A DNA stretch of 64,000 nucleotides from Curtobacterium sp. 9128 (GCF_900086645.1 NZ_LT576451.1:3038001-3102000), one strand, 5' to 3'; counted from the first letter of the stretch, positions 9,190 to 18,333 are shown. A program made the numbers and translations. Notes: a model not told the origin generated them from the sequence alone.

Positions 9190-9228
9190 TCAGTGCGTTC
9201 CCGAGATGGTCACCACCTGAGTGCGTGT

Positions 9229-10257
9229 TCAGTCTGCGGTGTCGACCAGCGTCTCGACGCGCACACGCGCGGCGCGGTCGAAACCGTCCGCCCGGCGGGC
9301 GCGACGCGCGTGGCGGAGCACGGCAGGGGCCTCCAGGACGAGCCGGCGCCACGCGGACGGCGCGAGCTGCGCGCCGGACGGACGCGCCAGGTCGCGCAGC
9401 ATGCGCACGACGGTGCGCACACCGACCCGGAGCGCGAAGGCCGGTGAGCCGTTGCGCACCACGACCGCGAGGCGGTTCCGCATGCTCTGGTACCGGACGA
9501 GCGGTGAGTCGCTGCCGGAGCTGGCGGCGTGCCGGTGGACGACGACCGCATCGGGGGCGTAGCGGACGTCGAACCCGGCGAGCCGGAGCCGCCACGCGAC
9601 GTCGAGGTCCTCGTAGTACATGAAGAGGGACTCGTCGAAGCCGCCGACCTGCTCGAGCGGTCCGCGGCGCAGGAACACCGCTCCCCCGGAGAACCCGAAC
9701 AACGGCGCCGACTCCGGCGCGTCGTCGATCGGGCGCAGCCAGTCCCGGTCGCGACCGTTGCCGGCGCGGTCGACGACGACGCCGGTGCCGTTGACGAGCG
9801 TCTGACCGGTGCCGGACCGACGCCAGCGCGTCCCGTCCCCGGCGACCAGGTCGTCGTCGCCGCGGTCGGCGCCGGTGACCCGGGTGAAGGCGCCCTCCAG
9901 CACCGCGGTGGCGGCCACCGCGGCGACGACGTCACCGCCGGCGGCCAGCACCGCGAGCCCGCGGTCGAGGAACCCGTGGTCCGCGACCGCGTCGTTGTTG
10001 AGGAGCACGACGACGTCACCGGAGGACGCGCGGATCCCGCGGGTGACCCCGCCGGCGAACCCGGAGTTGGTCGGCTCGGCGACGACGACCGCGTCCGGGT
10101 GGTCGGCGCGGTAGGCGGCGACGGTCGCGTCGTCGGCCTCGTTCACGACGATCACGAGCTCGATCGCCGCGTCGACGCGCTGCGAGCGCACGGAGTCGAT
10201 CGCCCGACGGGTGAGTTCGGGCTGGTGCCAATCGACGATGACCACGGAGACGTCCAC
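9229..10257 (-). CDS. GT2 rhamnosyltransferase-like glycosyltransferase (WbbL type)
   Basis: The protein has 342 residues. GTG 10257 was chosen because it directly precedes VSVVIVDWHQPELT and has GGGAG about nine bases upstream; an ATG at 10308 would add 17 unconserved residues. Motifs include NSGFAGGVTRG, VLLNNDAVAD (DxD-like) and GGAVFLRRGPLEQVGGFDE followed by YYEDLDVAWRLRLAG, the signature of WbbL/RfbF-type enzymes that often transfer L-rhamnose from dTDP-rhamnose. The dTDP-rhamnose genes nearby support that substrate but do not prove it. No membrane segment is seen. It is divergent from the GT2-GT4 gene. Confidence 0.8.
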   Translation of the reverse strand: MDVSVVIVDWHQPELTRRAIDSVRSQRVDAAIELVIVVNEADDATVAAYRADHPDAVVVAEPTNSGFAGGVTRGIRASSGDVVVLLNNDAVADHGFLDRGLAVLAAGGDVVAAVAATAVLEGAFTRVTGADRGDDDLVAGDGTRWRRSGTGQTLVNGTGVVVDRAGNGRDRDWLRPIDDAPESAPLFGFSGGAVFLRRGPLEQVGGFDESLFMYYEDLDVAWRLRLAGFDVRYAPDAVVVHRHAASSGSDSPLVRYQSMRNRLAVVVRNGSPAFALRVGVRTVVRMLRDLARPSGAQLAPSAWRRLVLEAPAVLRHARRARRADGFDRAARVRVETLVDTAD

Positions 10258-10325
10258 GCCGCCAGTCTCCCAGGCTCCCGGGCGGTCCGAGCCCCGGGCC
10301 GCCCGCACCGTGGATACGGCGTCGG

Positions 10326-10354
10326 TATAGTGGTGCCGCCTTCCGGGGCACCAC
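10326..10354 (+). promoter_or_regulatory. Putative -10 element and 5' leader hairpin of the GT2-GT4 gene
   Basis: TATAGT at 10326-10331 is a good -10 hexamer, but no convincing -35 is visible. GTGGTGCC (10330-10337) and GGCACCAC (10347-10354) form a perfect 8-bp stem with a 9-nt loop that would lie at the very 5' end of the transcript, upstream of a GGAG site and the GTG at 10381. Confidence 0.45.
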
Positions 10355-10380
10355 CGCCAGCCGACGTATGGAGTTCGTCC

Positions 10381-12948
10381 GTGTCCACTTTCGCGCCTCG
10401 CGTGTCCGTCGTCGTCATCAACTTCCGCGGAACCGACGACACGCTCGAGTGCATCGCCCGCCTCAGCGAGGTCGACTGGCCGGCGGACCGTCTCGAGATC
10501 GTCGTCGTCGAGAACGGGTCGGGTGACGACAGCGAAGCGCGCCTCCGTGCCGCGCTCGGCGAGCAGAAGAACGTCAGGATCATCGTCTCCGAGGAGAACC
10601 TCGGGTTCACCGGCGGCAGCAACCTCGGTGCCCGTGAGGCGAGCGGCGACGTCGTCGCGTTCCTCAACAACGACGCCAAGCCCGACGTCAACTGGGTCAA
10701 GGAGGGCATCGCCGGGTTCGCACCGAGCCCCCGCGTCGCCGCCGTGGCCAGCAAGGTCCTCGACTGGGAGGGCAAGACGATCGACTTCGTCGAGTCAGGG
10801 CTCAGCTGGTTCGGCATGGGCTACAAGAACCACATCGCCGAGCTCGACGACGGCCGCTTCGACGAGCCGCGCGACCTGCTCTTCGGCACCGGCTCGGCAC
10901 TCTTCGTGCGCCGCGACGTCTTCCTCGAGGTCGGCGGCTTCGATGAGGGCCTGTTCATGTTCTACGACGACGTGGACCTCGGCTGGCGCCTCAACCTGCT
11001 CGGCTACCGCGTCCGGTTCGCGCCGCGCTCGGTCGTCTACCACAAGCACCACGGCTCGATGAAGTCGTTCGGCGACCACCGCGAGATGTACCTGCTCGAG
11101 CGGAACGCCCTGCACCTGCTCTACAAGAACCTCTCCGACGAGAACCTCGGCACCTTCCTGCCGGCAGCGCTGGCGCTCCTGGCCCGCCGCGCGGTGGCGA
11201 AGAGCGGCCGCGACTCCGGCGAGTTCGACATCCGCCGCTTCACCGGCGCACCGGACGAGTTCGACCCGACGACGCCGATGTCCAAGGAAGCCGTCGCCGG
11301 CCTCTACGCGCTCGACCAGTTCGTCGCCGACCTGCCGCGCCTGTCCGAGGACCGCCGCCGCATCCAGGGCCAGCGGGTGAAGACCGACAAGGAGGTCTTC
11401 CGGCTCTTCGGCGACGCGTTCAAGCCGCTGTTCGAGGACGGCTACTTCCTCGAGGGCTACCAGGCCATCATCGAGGCCTTCGACGTCGAGCAGCCGATGC
11501 ACCGAAACCGTGTGCTCGTCATCACCGGCGACGCCCTCGGCGAGAAGATGGCCGGCCCCGGCATGCGCGCGTGGAAGATCGCAGAGGCCCTCAGCGAGCA
11601 CAACGACGTCCGTCTCGTGACCTGGAACGTCGCGAACCGCAAGTCCGACACGTTCGAGGTCTCCCGGGTGCCGCTCCAGCACGAGCGCACCATGAAGGAC
11701 CACGAAGAGTGGGCCGACGTCATCTTCTTCCAGGGCTACGCGCTCCACCACTTCCAGACGCTGCAGCGCTCGAACAAGATCATGGTCGTCGACCTGTACG
11801 ACCCGATGCACCTCGAGCAGCTCGAGCAGGCTCGCGACAACGGCGACGTCGGCTGGCGCAACCAGGTCACCTCGACGACCGAGGTCATCAACGCCCAGCT
11901 CGAGCGCGGCGACTTCTTCCTGTGCGCCTCGGAGCGCCAGCGCCTGTTCTGGCTCGGCCAGCTCGCCGGAGTCGGTCGTGTCAACCCGGACAACTACCTG
12001 GCGGACGACAACCTCAACAAGCTCATCGCCATCGCGCCGTTCGGCATGGACTCCACCCCGCCGAAGCACGAGCGCAAGGCGATCCGCGGCGTGACGCCCG
12101 GCATCGGCGAGGACGACAAGGTCGTCATCTGGGGCGGAGGTATCTACAACTGGTTCGACACCCCCTCGCTGGTCCGCGCCGTCGCGAAGGTCGCCGAGAC
12201 CCACGACGACATCCGGCTGTTCTTCCTCGGCGTCGCGCACCCGAACCCGGACGTGCCCGAGATGGCGATCGTCTCCGAGACCCGCCGCATCAGCGACCAG
12301 CTCGGCCTGACGAACAAGCACGTGTTCTTCAACGAGCAGTGGGTCGCACTCGACGACCGGCAGAACTACCTGCTCGAGGCCGACGCCGGCGTGTCGACGC
12401 ACTTCGCGCACATCGAGACCACGTTCTCGTTCCGCACGCGCATCCTCGACTACATGTGGGCGAACCTGCCCATCGTCACGACGGACGGCGACAGCTTCGG
12501 CGACCTCGTCGCAGCGGAGGGCATGGGCGTCGCGGTCAAGGAGCGCGACGTCGACGGCCTCGCCGCCGCACTCGAGTCGATGCTCTACGACGAGCAGGCG
12601 GCGCAGGCCGCTCGTGACGCCGTCAGCCGTGTCCGCTCGGACTTCACGTGGGACCGCGCCCTCGCGCCGCTCGTCGAGTTCTGCAAGGACCCGCACGTGG
12701 CCGCGGACCGCGCCCACGAAGCCGCGGTGCCCGCGGGGTCCGTCGCGGCCGGCGGACGTCCGCGCGTCGCCCTCAGCCCGGCCCGCCAGCGCGAGCTGCA
12801 GTTCCACCAGATCGCGAACAGCCGCCACGGCATCTCCCGTGACGTCCGTCTGGCGACCTGGTACCTCCGCGAGAACGGCGTCTCCGGGCTCCGCGACAAG
12901 GTGCAGAACCGGGTGCGCATCATGCGGGAGAGCAAGAACGGCCGCTGA
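10381..12948 (+). CDS. Bifunctional GT2-GT4 glycosyltransferase
   Basis: The 855-residue protein starts at GTG 10381 with GGAG about seven bases upstream; the frame is open further 5' but that part antisenses another GT gene. Residues 8-240 are a GT2 domain (VSVVVINFRGTDDT; ENLGFTGGSNLG; FLNNDAKPD; MFYDDVDLGWRLN). Residues from about 380 to 790 form a second, Rossmann-type GT4-like domain (GEKMAGPGMRAWKIAEAL; WGGGIYNWFDTPSLVRAV; a late TDGDSFGDLV donor-side patch). The two catalytic modules suggest sequential addition of two residues to one glycan chain. It lies just upstream of the Wzm/Wzt exporter, so it probably builds the exported polymer. Substrates are unknown. Confidence 0.8.
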   Translation: MSTFAPRVSVVVINFRGTDDTLECIARLSEVDWPADRLEIVVVENGSGDDSEARLRAALGEQKNVRIIVSEENLGFTGGSNLGAREASGDVVAFLNNDAKPDVNWVKEGIAGFAPSPRVAAVASKVLDWEGKTIDFVESGLSWFGMGYKNHIAELDDGRFDEPRDLLFGTGSALFVRRDVFLEVGGFDEGLFMFYDDVDLGWRLNLLGYRVRFAPRSVVYHKHHGSMKSFGDHREMYLLERNALHLLYKNLSDENLGTFLPAALALLARRAVAKSGRDSGEFDIRRFTGAPDEFDPTTPMSKEAVAGLYALDQFVADLPRLSEDRRRIQGQRVKTDKEVFRLFGDAFKPLFEDGYFLEGYQAIIEAFDVEQPMHRNRVLVITGDALGEKMAGPGMRAWKIAEALSEHNDVRLVTWNVANRKSDTFEVSRVPLQHERTMKDHEEWADVIFFQGYALHHFQTLQRSNKIMVVDLYDPMHLEQLEQARDNGDVGWRNQVTSTTEVINAQLERGDFFLCASERQRLFWLGQLAGVGRVNPDNYLADDNLNKLIAIAPFGMDSTPPKHERKAIRGVTPGIGEDDKVVIWGGGIYNWFDTPSLVRAVAKVAETHDDIRLFFLGVAHPNPDVPEMAIVSETRRISDQLGLTNKHVFFNEQWVALDDRQNYLLEADAGVSTHFAHIETTFSFRTRILDYMWANLPIVTTDGDSFGDLVAAEGMGVAVKERDVDGLAAALESMLYDEQAAQAARDAVSRVRSDFTWDRALAPLVEFCKDPHVAADRAHEAAVPAGSVAAGGRPRVALSPARQRELQFHQIANSRHGISRDVRLATWYLRENGVSGLRDKVQNRVRIMRESKNGR

Positions 12949-12953
12949 CCTCA

Positions 12954-12973
12954 GGCGGCCCCCAACGGCCGCC
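12954..12973 (+). terminator. Hairpin between the GT2-GT4 gene and the exporter permease
   Basis: GGCGGCC and GGCCGCC form a perfect 7-bp stem around CCCAAC, starting six bases after the stop codon. There is no T-tract; it could be an attenuator rather than a full terminator because the exporter genes follow on the same strand. Confidence 0.45.
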
Positions 12974-13017
12974 GATGTACAGTTGTCCGTCGCCCGCGTC
13001 GAATGTAAGGACCCCTT

Positions 13018-13914
13018 TTGAGCAACATCGTCACCGAGCGGTTCGATCGCCTCCGGCAGGAACACATGGTTCCCGCCGGTCGACCGGCCACGGCCGTCAT
13101 CGGGTCGCTGCGCGAGATCTTCGCGCACCGGCAGCTGCTCGACCTGCTGATCCGCCGCGACCTGAAGTCGCGGTACAAGGACAGTGCCCTCGGGTTCGCC
13201 TGGACCCTGATCCGTCCGCTCGTCCAGCTGGCGATCTACTACTTCGTGCTCGGCGAGATCCTCGGCGCGTCCCGGAACATCCCCGAGTTCGCGATCTACG
13301 TGTTCTCCGGGCTGACCCTGTACGGGCTCTTCAGCGAGATCGTCGCGGCCGGTACCGCGTCGATCGTCGGGAACGCCGGCCTGATCAAGAAGATCTACCT
13401 GCCCCGTGAGATCTACCCGCTGGCGAGCGTCGGCGCCGCGCTGTTCAACTTCGGCGTCCAGCTCGTCGTCCTGCTCGCGGCCGCGATCCTGCAGAGCGGC
13501 TTCGCCTGGATCCGTCCCGACCTGCTGTACTTCTTCCCGGCGACCCTGGTGATCCTGATCTGGGCCACCGCGTTCGCGCTGCTGCTCGCCGCGGCGAACG
13601 TCTACCTCCGTGACATGCAGTACCTCGTCGAGGTCCTCGTGCTCCTGCTCATGTGGGGCTCCCCCATCGTCTACAGCTGGCAGATGGTCGCGACCCGCGC
13701 ACCCGAGTGGCTGCTGAGCATCTACACGTCCAACCCGATCACCCTCGCCGTCCTCGGCATCCACCGTGCGTTCTGGACCGCCGGTGCCGACTCCGAGTAC
13801 CCGTCGCACCTGCTGCTCCGCCTGGTCGTCGCCGGTGTCGTCGGCCTCGTCGCGCTGCTGGTCTGCCAGCGGGTGTTCGCCAAGCTGCAGGGCAACTTCG
13901 CCCAGGAGATCTGA
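13018..13914 (+). CDS. wzm: ABC-2 type polysaccharide/teichoic acid export permease (Wzm/TagG family)
   Basis: The protein has 298 residues from a TTG start with TAAGGA just upstream. An amphipathic N-terminal stretch containing LLIRRDLKSRYKDSALGFAWTLIRPLVQL is the family hallmark, followed by six membrane spans with KKIYLPREIYP between spans 2 and 3. This subunit forms the channel that moves lipid-linked polysaccharide across the membrane, powered by the ATPase encoded four bases downstream. The rare TTG start may limit production relative to the ATPase. Family identification is firm; the cargo is inferred from the surrounding glycosyltransferases. Confidence 0.9.
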   Translation: MSNIVTERFDRLRQEHMVPAGRPATAVIGSLREIFAHRQLLDLLIRRDLKSRYKDSALGFAWTLIRPLVQLAIYYFVLGEILGASRNIPEFAIYVFSGLTLYGLFSEIVAAGTASIVGNAGLIKKIYLPREIYPLASVGAALFNFGVQLVVLLAAAILQSGFAWIRPDLLYFFPATLVILIWATAFALLLAAANVYLRDMQYLVEVLVLLLMWGSPIVYSWQMVATRAPEWLLSIYTSNPITLAVLGIHRAFWTAGADSEYPSHLLLRLVVAGVVGLVALLVCQRVFAKLQGNFAQEI

Positions 13915-13918
13915 CCCG

Positions 13919-15160
13919 ATGAGCATCGACAACGACATCGCCCAGGAGACCCGGTCCCCGTTCACCGACGCACCGGCCGTCGTCACGGTCAAGAACGTCT
14001 CGAAGCGCTTCACGATCCGCAAGGACAACTCCCTCAAGGAGCGCATCGTCACCCTCGGCCGCGCCGGACGTCGGCACAGCGAGGACTTCTGGGCGCTCAA
14101 GGACATCAGCCTGGACATCCCGGCCGGCACCACGATCGGGCTGCTCGGCCCGAACGGCTCCGGCAAGTCGACGCTGCTGAAGACCATCGGCGGCATCCTC
14201 GAACCGACGACGGGTTCGGTCGAGCGCCGTGGTCGTCTCGCCGCACTCATCGAGCTCGGCGCCGGGTTCCACCCCGACCTGACCGGCCGCGAGAACGTCT
14301 ACCTCAACGCCGCGATCCTCGGCCAGACGCAGGAGGAGACCGAGGCCCGCTTCGAGGACATCCTGCAGTTCTCCGGCATCGGCGACTTCATCGACACCCA
14401 GGTGAAGTTCTACTCGTCCGGCATGTACGTCCGGCTCGCCTTCGCGGTCGCGATCAACACCGACCCTGATGTCCTGCTGGTCGACGAGGTCCTGGCGGTC
14501 GGTGACGAGCAGTTCCAGAAGAAGTGCCTCGACAAGATCCGCGAGTTCCAGGAGCAGGGCCGCACGATCATCCTCGTGTCGCACTCCCTCGGACAGGTCC
14601 AGGAACTCTGCGACTCCGCCGTCGTCCTGCACCACGGCGAGGTCAAGTTCCAGGGCTCGGCGCGCCTCGCGGTGAAGAACTTCCGCGAGATCCTCGAGGG
14701 CCGTCGTGTCGCCGAGGCCGAGGCCGCGAACCCCGAGGCGGACGCGAACCCCGGCAAGGTCGAGCACGTCGAGCTCGAGATCCCCGGCCGCGCCCCCGGG
14801 GCCGAACACCGCCACGGCGACGACCTGGTGATCCGTGCGACCTTCTCGCACAAGGACGTCCTGCCCGAGTGGCGTGCCGGCATCAAGATCGAGACGCACC
14901 TCGGCCACCCCGCGTTCGGCATCGACAGCCGCCAGACGCAGGTGCGGCACGATCCGCTCCGCGGCACGGCCACCGTCGAGTGGCACCTCACCGACCTGCG
15001 GCTCGGTGGCGGCCAGTACTTCGTGCACGTCTTCCTCGCGAAGCCGAACGGCGAACACATCGTCATCGAGCGCGAGGCCGCGCGGTTCGTGGTCGTCGAC
15101 GAGGACACGCAGTCCGGCATCGCCTGGACGAAGACCACCGAGCGCCAGGTCAAGGGCTGA
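13919..15160 (+). CDS. wzt: ABC exporter ATPase with C-terminal glycan-binding domain (Wzt)
   Basis: The 413-residue protein starts at ATG 13919 with AGGAGAT inside the end of wzm. The nucleotide-binding domain shows Walker A GPNGSGKS (77-84), a YSSGM signature (about 165), Walker B LLVDEV (about 185) and an SHS switch. From about residue 275 an additional beta-rich domain of about 135 residues matches the Wzt_C type, which in characterised systems recognises the finished O-antigen terminus before export. Its presence suggests that the polymer carries a terminating modification read by Wzt and that synthesis and export are separate steps. It is paired with wzm. Confidence 0.9.
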   Translation: MSIDNDIAQETRSPFTDAPAVVTVKNVSKRFTIRKDNSLKERIVTLGRAGRRHSEDFWALKDISLDIPAGTTIGLLGPNGSGKSTLLKTIGGILEPTTGSVERRGRLAALIELGAGFHPDLTGRENVYLNAAILGQTQEETEARFEDILQFSGIGDFIDTQVKFYSSGMYVRLAFAVAINTDPDVLLVDEVLAVGDEQFQKKCLDKIREFQEQGRTIILVSHSLGQVQELCDSAVVLHHGEVKFQGSARLAVKNFREILEGRRVAEAEAANPEADANPGKVEHVELEIPGRAPGAEHRHGDDLVIRATFSHKDVLPEWRAGIKIETHLGHPAFGIDSRQTQVRHDPLRGTATVEWHLTDLRLGGGQYFVHVFLAKPNGEHIVIEREAARFVVVDEDTQSGIAWTKTTERQVKG

Positions 15161-15161
15161 C

Positions 15162-16292
15162 GTGCAGGAACGGCCGGTGCTGATCGACGCCACGTCGGTC
15201 CCGCCGAACCGTGGCGGGGTGGCTCGGTACATCTCGGGGCTCCTCACCGGCCTGGCCGACCTCGACGTCCGCGTCGACGTGATCGCGAAGCCCGGTGACC
15301 TCGACTGGCTCCGCGGGCTCGCACCGGTGCACCGCTACCACGCGGCGCCGGGGTGGACCGCCTCGCGGCCGGCGCGGTTCGTCTGGGAGCAGATCGGCCT
15401 GCCCCGTGCGGTGCGCCGTGTCGGGGCGACCATCCTGCACAGCCCGCACTACACGTTCCCGGTGACCCGTGCCTCCAGGACGGTCGTCACCCTGCACGAC
15501 GCGACCTTCTTCAGCGACCCGGCCGCGCACTCGAGACTGAAGGTGCTCTTCTTCCGTACCTGGACGCGCCTTGCGCGCCGGTTCGCCCGTGCCACGGTGG
15601 CACCGAGTGCCGCCACGGTCAGCGAGCTCGACCGGTTCGCCGGTCCCGCGCGGACGGCGACGGTGGTCGCCCACCTCGGGGTGGACGCCGCCCTGTTCCA
15701 CGCACCGGGCGCCGACGAGGTCGCGGCCTTCCGCAGCACCCACCGGATCGACGACGGCACGGAGTGGATCGCGTTCCTCGGCACCGTCGAACCACGGAAG
15801 CGCGTGCCGGAGCTCATCGCAGCGCACCGTGCCCTCGCCGACCGCACCGGCACCGACGTCCCCGCGCTGCTCGTCGCCGGTGGCCTCGGCTGGGACGAGA
15901 CCGCCCGCGGACAGCTCGAAGCGGCCGGTGACCGACCGGGGGCGCCGCTGCGCTACCTCGGGTACCTGCCGATCGACCAGCTCCGCGCCTTCCTCGGTGG
16001 CTCCCGCGTCGTCGCCTACCCGAGCATCGCCGAGGGCTTCGGCCTCCCCGTGCTCGAGGCGATGGCGTCGCGTGCCGACGTCCTGACCACGGACCGTCTG
16101 GCGATCCCGGAGGTCGGCGGCGACACCGTCACCTACACCGAGCCGGACGCCGGCCCCATCGCGGACGCACTCGAGCAGCTGCTCGCGCAGGACCCCGCGG
16201 TCAGGGCGGACCGCGTGGAGCGCGCCGGTGCTCGTGCCGACGGCTTCACCTGGGCCGCGTGTGCCCGTGCCCACCTCGGGGTGTTCGCATGA
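15162..16292 (+). CDS. GT4 family glycosyltransferase
   Basis: The protein has 376 residues from GTG 15162, one base after the wzt stop codon; no strong Shine-Dalgarno is present, so translation may be coupled. The N-terminal half has the glycine loop NRGGVARYISGLL for acceptor binding and the C-terminal half has FLGTVEPRKRVPELI and YPSIAEGFGLPVLEAMA, the EX7E-type donor site of GT4 retaining enzymes. It is related to mannosyl/rhamnosyltransferases of surface glycans. It overlaps the next GT2 gene by 4 bp, placing both in the wzm-wzt transcription unit. Confidence 0.85.
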   Translation: MQERPVLIDATSVPPNRGGVARYISGLLTGLADLDVRVDVIAKPGDLDWLRGLAPVHRYHAAPGWTASRPARFVWEQIGLPRAVRRVGATILHSPHYTFPVTRASRTVVTLHDATFFSDPAAHSRLKVLFFRTWTRLARRFARATVAPSAATVSELDRFAGPARTATVVAHLGVDAALFHAPGADEVAAFRSTHRIDDGTEWIAFLGTVEPRKRVPELIAAHRALADRTGTDVPALLVAGGLGWDETARGQLEAAGDRPGAPLRYLGYLPIDQLRAFLGGSRVVAYPSIAEGFGLPVLEAMASRADVLTTDRLAIPEVGGDTVTYTEPDAGPIADALEQLLAQDPAVRADRVERAGARADGFTWAACARAHLGVFA

Positions 16293-17134
16293 GCGGGCGG
16301 GCCGCGATCGTCACGGTGTCGTACAACTCCCTCGACGTGCTGCCGCCGTTCCTCACGTCCACGGCGGACGCCAGCGCCGACGACGTCGAGGTCGTCGTGG
16401 CGGACAACGACTCCGCCGACGCCGACGAGCTCCGCGGCATCACCGAGGCGGCCGGCGCACGCTTCCTGGAGCTCGGCGAGAACCGCGGGTACGGTGCCGC
16501 GGCGAACAGCGCGGTCGCCACGCTCGACCGGGACGTCCGATGGGTCCTCGTCTCGAACCCCGACGTCGTGCTCGAACCGCTCGCACTCGACCGGATGATC
16601 GCCACGGCGTCCGCCGACACCACGATCGGCGCCGTCGGGCCCCGACTCCTCGAACCCACCGGCGAGGTCTACCCCTCGGCGCGGCTGGTGCCGTCGCTCC
16701 GGACCGGACTCGGGCACGCCGCGTTCGCGAACGTCTGGCCGGGGAACCCGTGGACCAAGCGCTACCGCCAGGACGGCGACCACTCCGCCCGGCGCGACGC
16801 CGGGTGGCTGTCCGGCGCGTGCGTGCTGGTCCGCCGGGACGTGTTCGACCGGCTCGGCGGCTTCGACGAGGGCTACTTCATGTACTTCGAGGACGTGGAC
16901 CTCGGCTGGCGGATCGGCAAGGCCGGCTTCCGCAACGTGTACGACCCGTCGGCCACCGCCGTCCACGTCGGCGGGACCGCCACCAAGGGTTCGTCGGAGC
17001 GCATGCGGAAGGCCCACCACGAGAGCGCCTACCGGTTCCTCGCGCAGAAGTACTCCGCGTGGTGGCTCTGGCCACTCCGCGTCGCGCTGAAGGTCGCACT
17101 GTCCGTGCGTGCCCGCGCCACCCACACCCGCTGA
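16289..17134 (+). CDS. GT2 rhamnosyltransferase-like glycosyltransferase
   Basis: ATG 16289 overlaps the upstream stop codon (ATGA) and directly precedes AAIVTVSYNSLDVL; it gives 281 residues. ENRGYGAAANSAV, LVSNPDVVLEP and GWLSGACVLVRRDVFDRLGGFDE followed by MYFEDVDLGWR match the WbbL-type GT2 family. The C-terminus is basic and amphipathic, which may hold the enzyme at the membrane. Operon position after wzt and the GT4 gene indicates a role in the same polymer. A dTDP-rhamnose donor is likely but inferred. Confidence 0.85.
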   Translation: MSGRAAIVTVSYNSLDVLPPFLTSTADASADDVEVVVADNDSADADELRGITEAAGARFLELGENRGYGAAANSAVATLDRDVRWVLVSNPDVVLEPLALDRMIATASADTTIGAVGPRLLEPTGEVYPSARLVPSLRTGLGHAAFANVWPGNPWTKRYRQDGDHSARRDAGWLSGACVLVRRDVFDRLGGFDEGYFMYFEDVDLGWRIGKAGFRNVYDPSATAVHVGGTATKGSSERMRKAHHESAYRFLAQKYSAWWLWPLRVALKVALSVRARATHTR

Positions 17135-17187
17135 CCCACTAGCGTCGTACCGCAGCCCGACCCGTTCCCGAACCGGAGTTCTCCCCG

Positions 17188-18333
17188 ATGATCCTCGCCG
17201 TCACCCTGATGGTCCGCGACGAAGCGGACGTCATCCCCGCCTGGCTCGACTACCACGTCGCGCAGGGGTTCGACGTCTTCGTCATCACCGACAACGGATC
17301 AGTCGACGGCACGACGGAGCTCCTGACGGCCTTCGCCGAACGCGACGACGTGACCGTGGACCTGCGACACGACCCCGTGCACCGGAAGCAGCAGGGCACC
17401 GTCGTCACGGGCATGGCACGCGACGCGGCGACCGTCCACCACGCCGACTGGGTCGTCAACGCCGACGCCGACGAGTTCATCGTCCCGGTGGACCGTTCCC
17501 TGACGGTGCGACAGGTCTTCGAACGGCTCGACCCCGCCATCGGCGCGTTCACCGTGCCGGTCGTGAACCTCACCGGTCGTCTCGCGAAGTCCGGCGGGGG
17601 CATCGAGCGACTGCACTGGCGTGACGAGCGCTCCGTCGACGACCTCCGTGCGGCCGGCCTCGTCGCACCACCGACCACCAACGCGATCCACGTGGGCTCC
17701 CCCGACGTCACCGTCGTGCAGGGCAACCACCAGGTGAGCGTCGCCAACGGCGCCCCGGTGCCCGATGCGCTCCGGCTCGAGGTCCTGCACCTGCCGTGGC
17801 GCTCCTGGAAGCAGTACGAGCACCGTGTCGACGTGAGCGGCAAGGCCTACGAGGCGAACCCGGACCTGACCCCGAGCCCGCGCCACCACGGCATGCGCGA
17901 CTACCGGCGGCTGCACGAGGGCGTCCTGCAGTCGACCTTCGCGCTCCGGTTCGTCACCGACGAGGACGCCGTCGACGGCCCGTTCACCCGGGACGACGGC
18001 GTGGCCGAGGTGCTGCGCCGCGCCGGCTCCCCCGCCGTGGACGCCGGAAGCGACCCGCTCGTCCCCGCGGCAGAACTCCTCCGCCTGCAGACCCTCGGGC
18101 GCGCGATCACCGAGCGGGACCTGCGGATCGAGGAGCTCGAGGACCAGGTCCGCGTCGGCGAGGAGACGGCGAACACGCTCCGCTCGACCGTGCAGTTCGA
18201 ACGGGAGCGTGCCGAGGCCGCGATCCGCGAGACCGCCGCCCGTGACGCCGAGCTCGCCGCGATGCACGCCAGGCGGGTGGTCCGGCTCGCCGACAAGGCC
18301 GGGGACCTCGCGCGCCGGGTCCGCCGCCGCTAG
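17188..18333 (+). CDS. GT2-type glycosyltransferase with C-terminal coiled coil
   Basis: The 381-residue protein begins MILAVTLMVRDEADVIPAWLDYHV and contains FVITDNGSVDGT and VNADADEFIVP, the pattern of the Glyco_tranf_2_4 (PF13704-like) group. A GGIERLHWRD segment and several His residues follow. From about residue 290 the sequence is a charged heptad-rich helix (ERDLRIEELEDQVRVGEE), predicted coiled coil, ending in basic residues. The tail may mediate oligomerisation or membrane association. GGAG lies about ten bases before the ATG. Its stop codon is shared in a CTAG palindrome with the converging gene. The donor sugar is unknown. Confidence 0.75.
   Translation: MILAVTLMVRDEADVIPAWLDYHVAQGFDVFVITDNGSVDGTTELLTAFAERDDVTVDLRHDPVHRKQQGTVVTGMARDAATVHHADWVVNADADEFIVPVDRSLTVRQVFERLDPAIGAFTVPVVNLTGRLAKSGGGIERLHWRDERSVDDLRAAGLVAPPTTNAIHVGSPDVTVVQGNHQVSVANGAPVPDALRLEVLHLPWRSWKQYEHRVDVSGKAYEANPDLTPSPRHHGMRDYRRLHEGVLQSTFALRFVTDEDAVDGPFTRDDGVAEVLRRAGSPAVDAGSDPLVPAAELLRLQTLGRAITERDLRIEELEDQVRVGEETANTLRSTVQFERERAEAAIRETAARDAELAAMHARRVVRLADKAGDLARRVRRR

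Noticed and set aside
9529..10380. A 5' extension of the GT2-GT4 gene
   Set aside because: The extension is opposite a well-supported GT2 gene, has shadow-frame composition, and GTG 10381 has a GGAG site and directly precedes the conserved strand.
10795..14250. A 1,151-codon open frame on the minus strand
   Set aside because: It lies opposite the GT2-GT4, wzm and wzt genes, is rich in Asp/Glu/Arg/Val as expected for a GC-rich shadow frame, and has no recognisable domain.
13018..16292. A multidrug or antibiotic ABC exporter
   Set aside because: The permease has the TagG/Wzm N-terminal signature and the ATPase has a glycan-binding tail, with glycosyltransferases on both sides, so polysaccharide export is the better reading.
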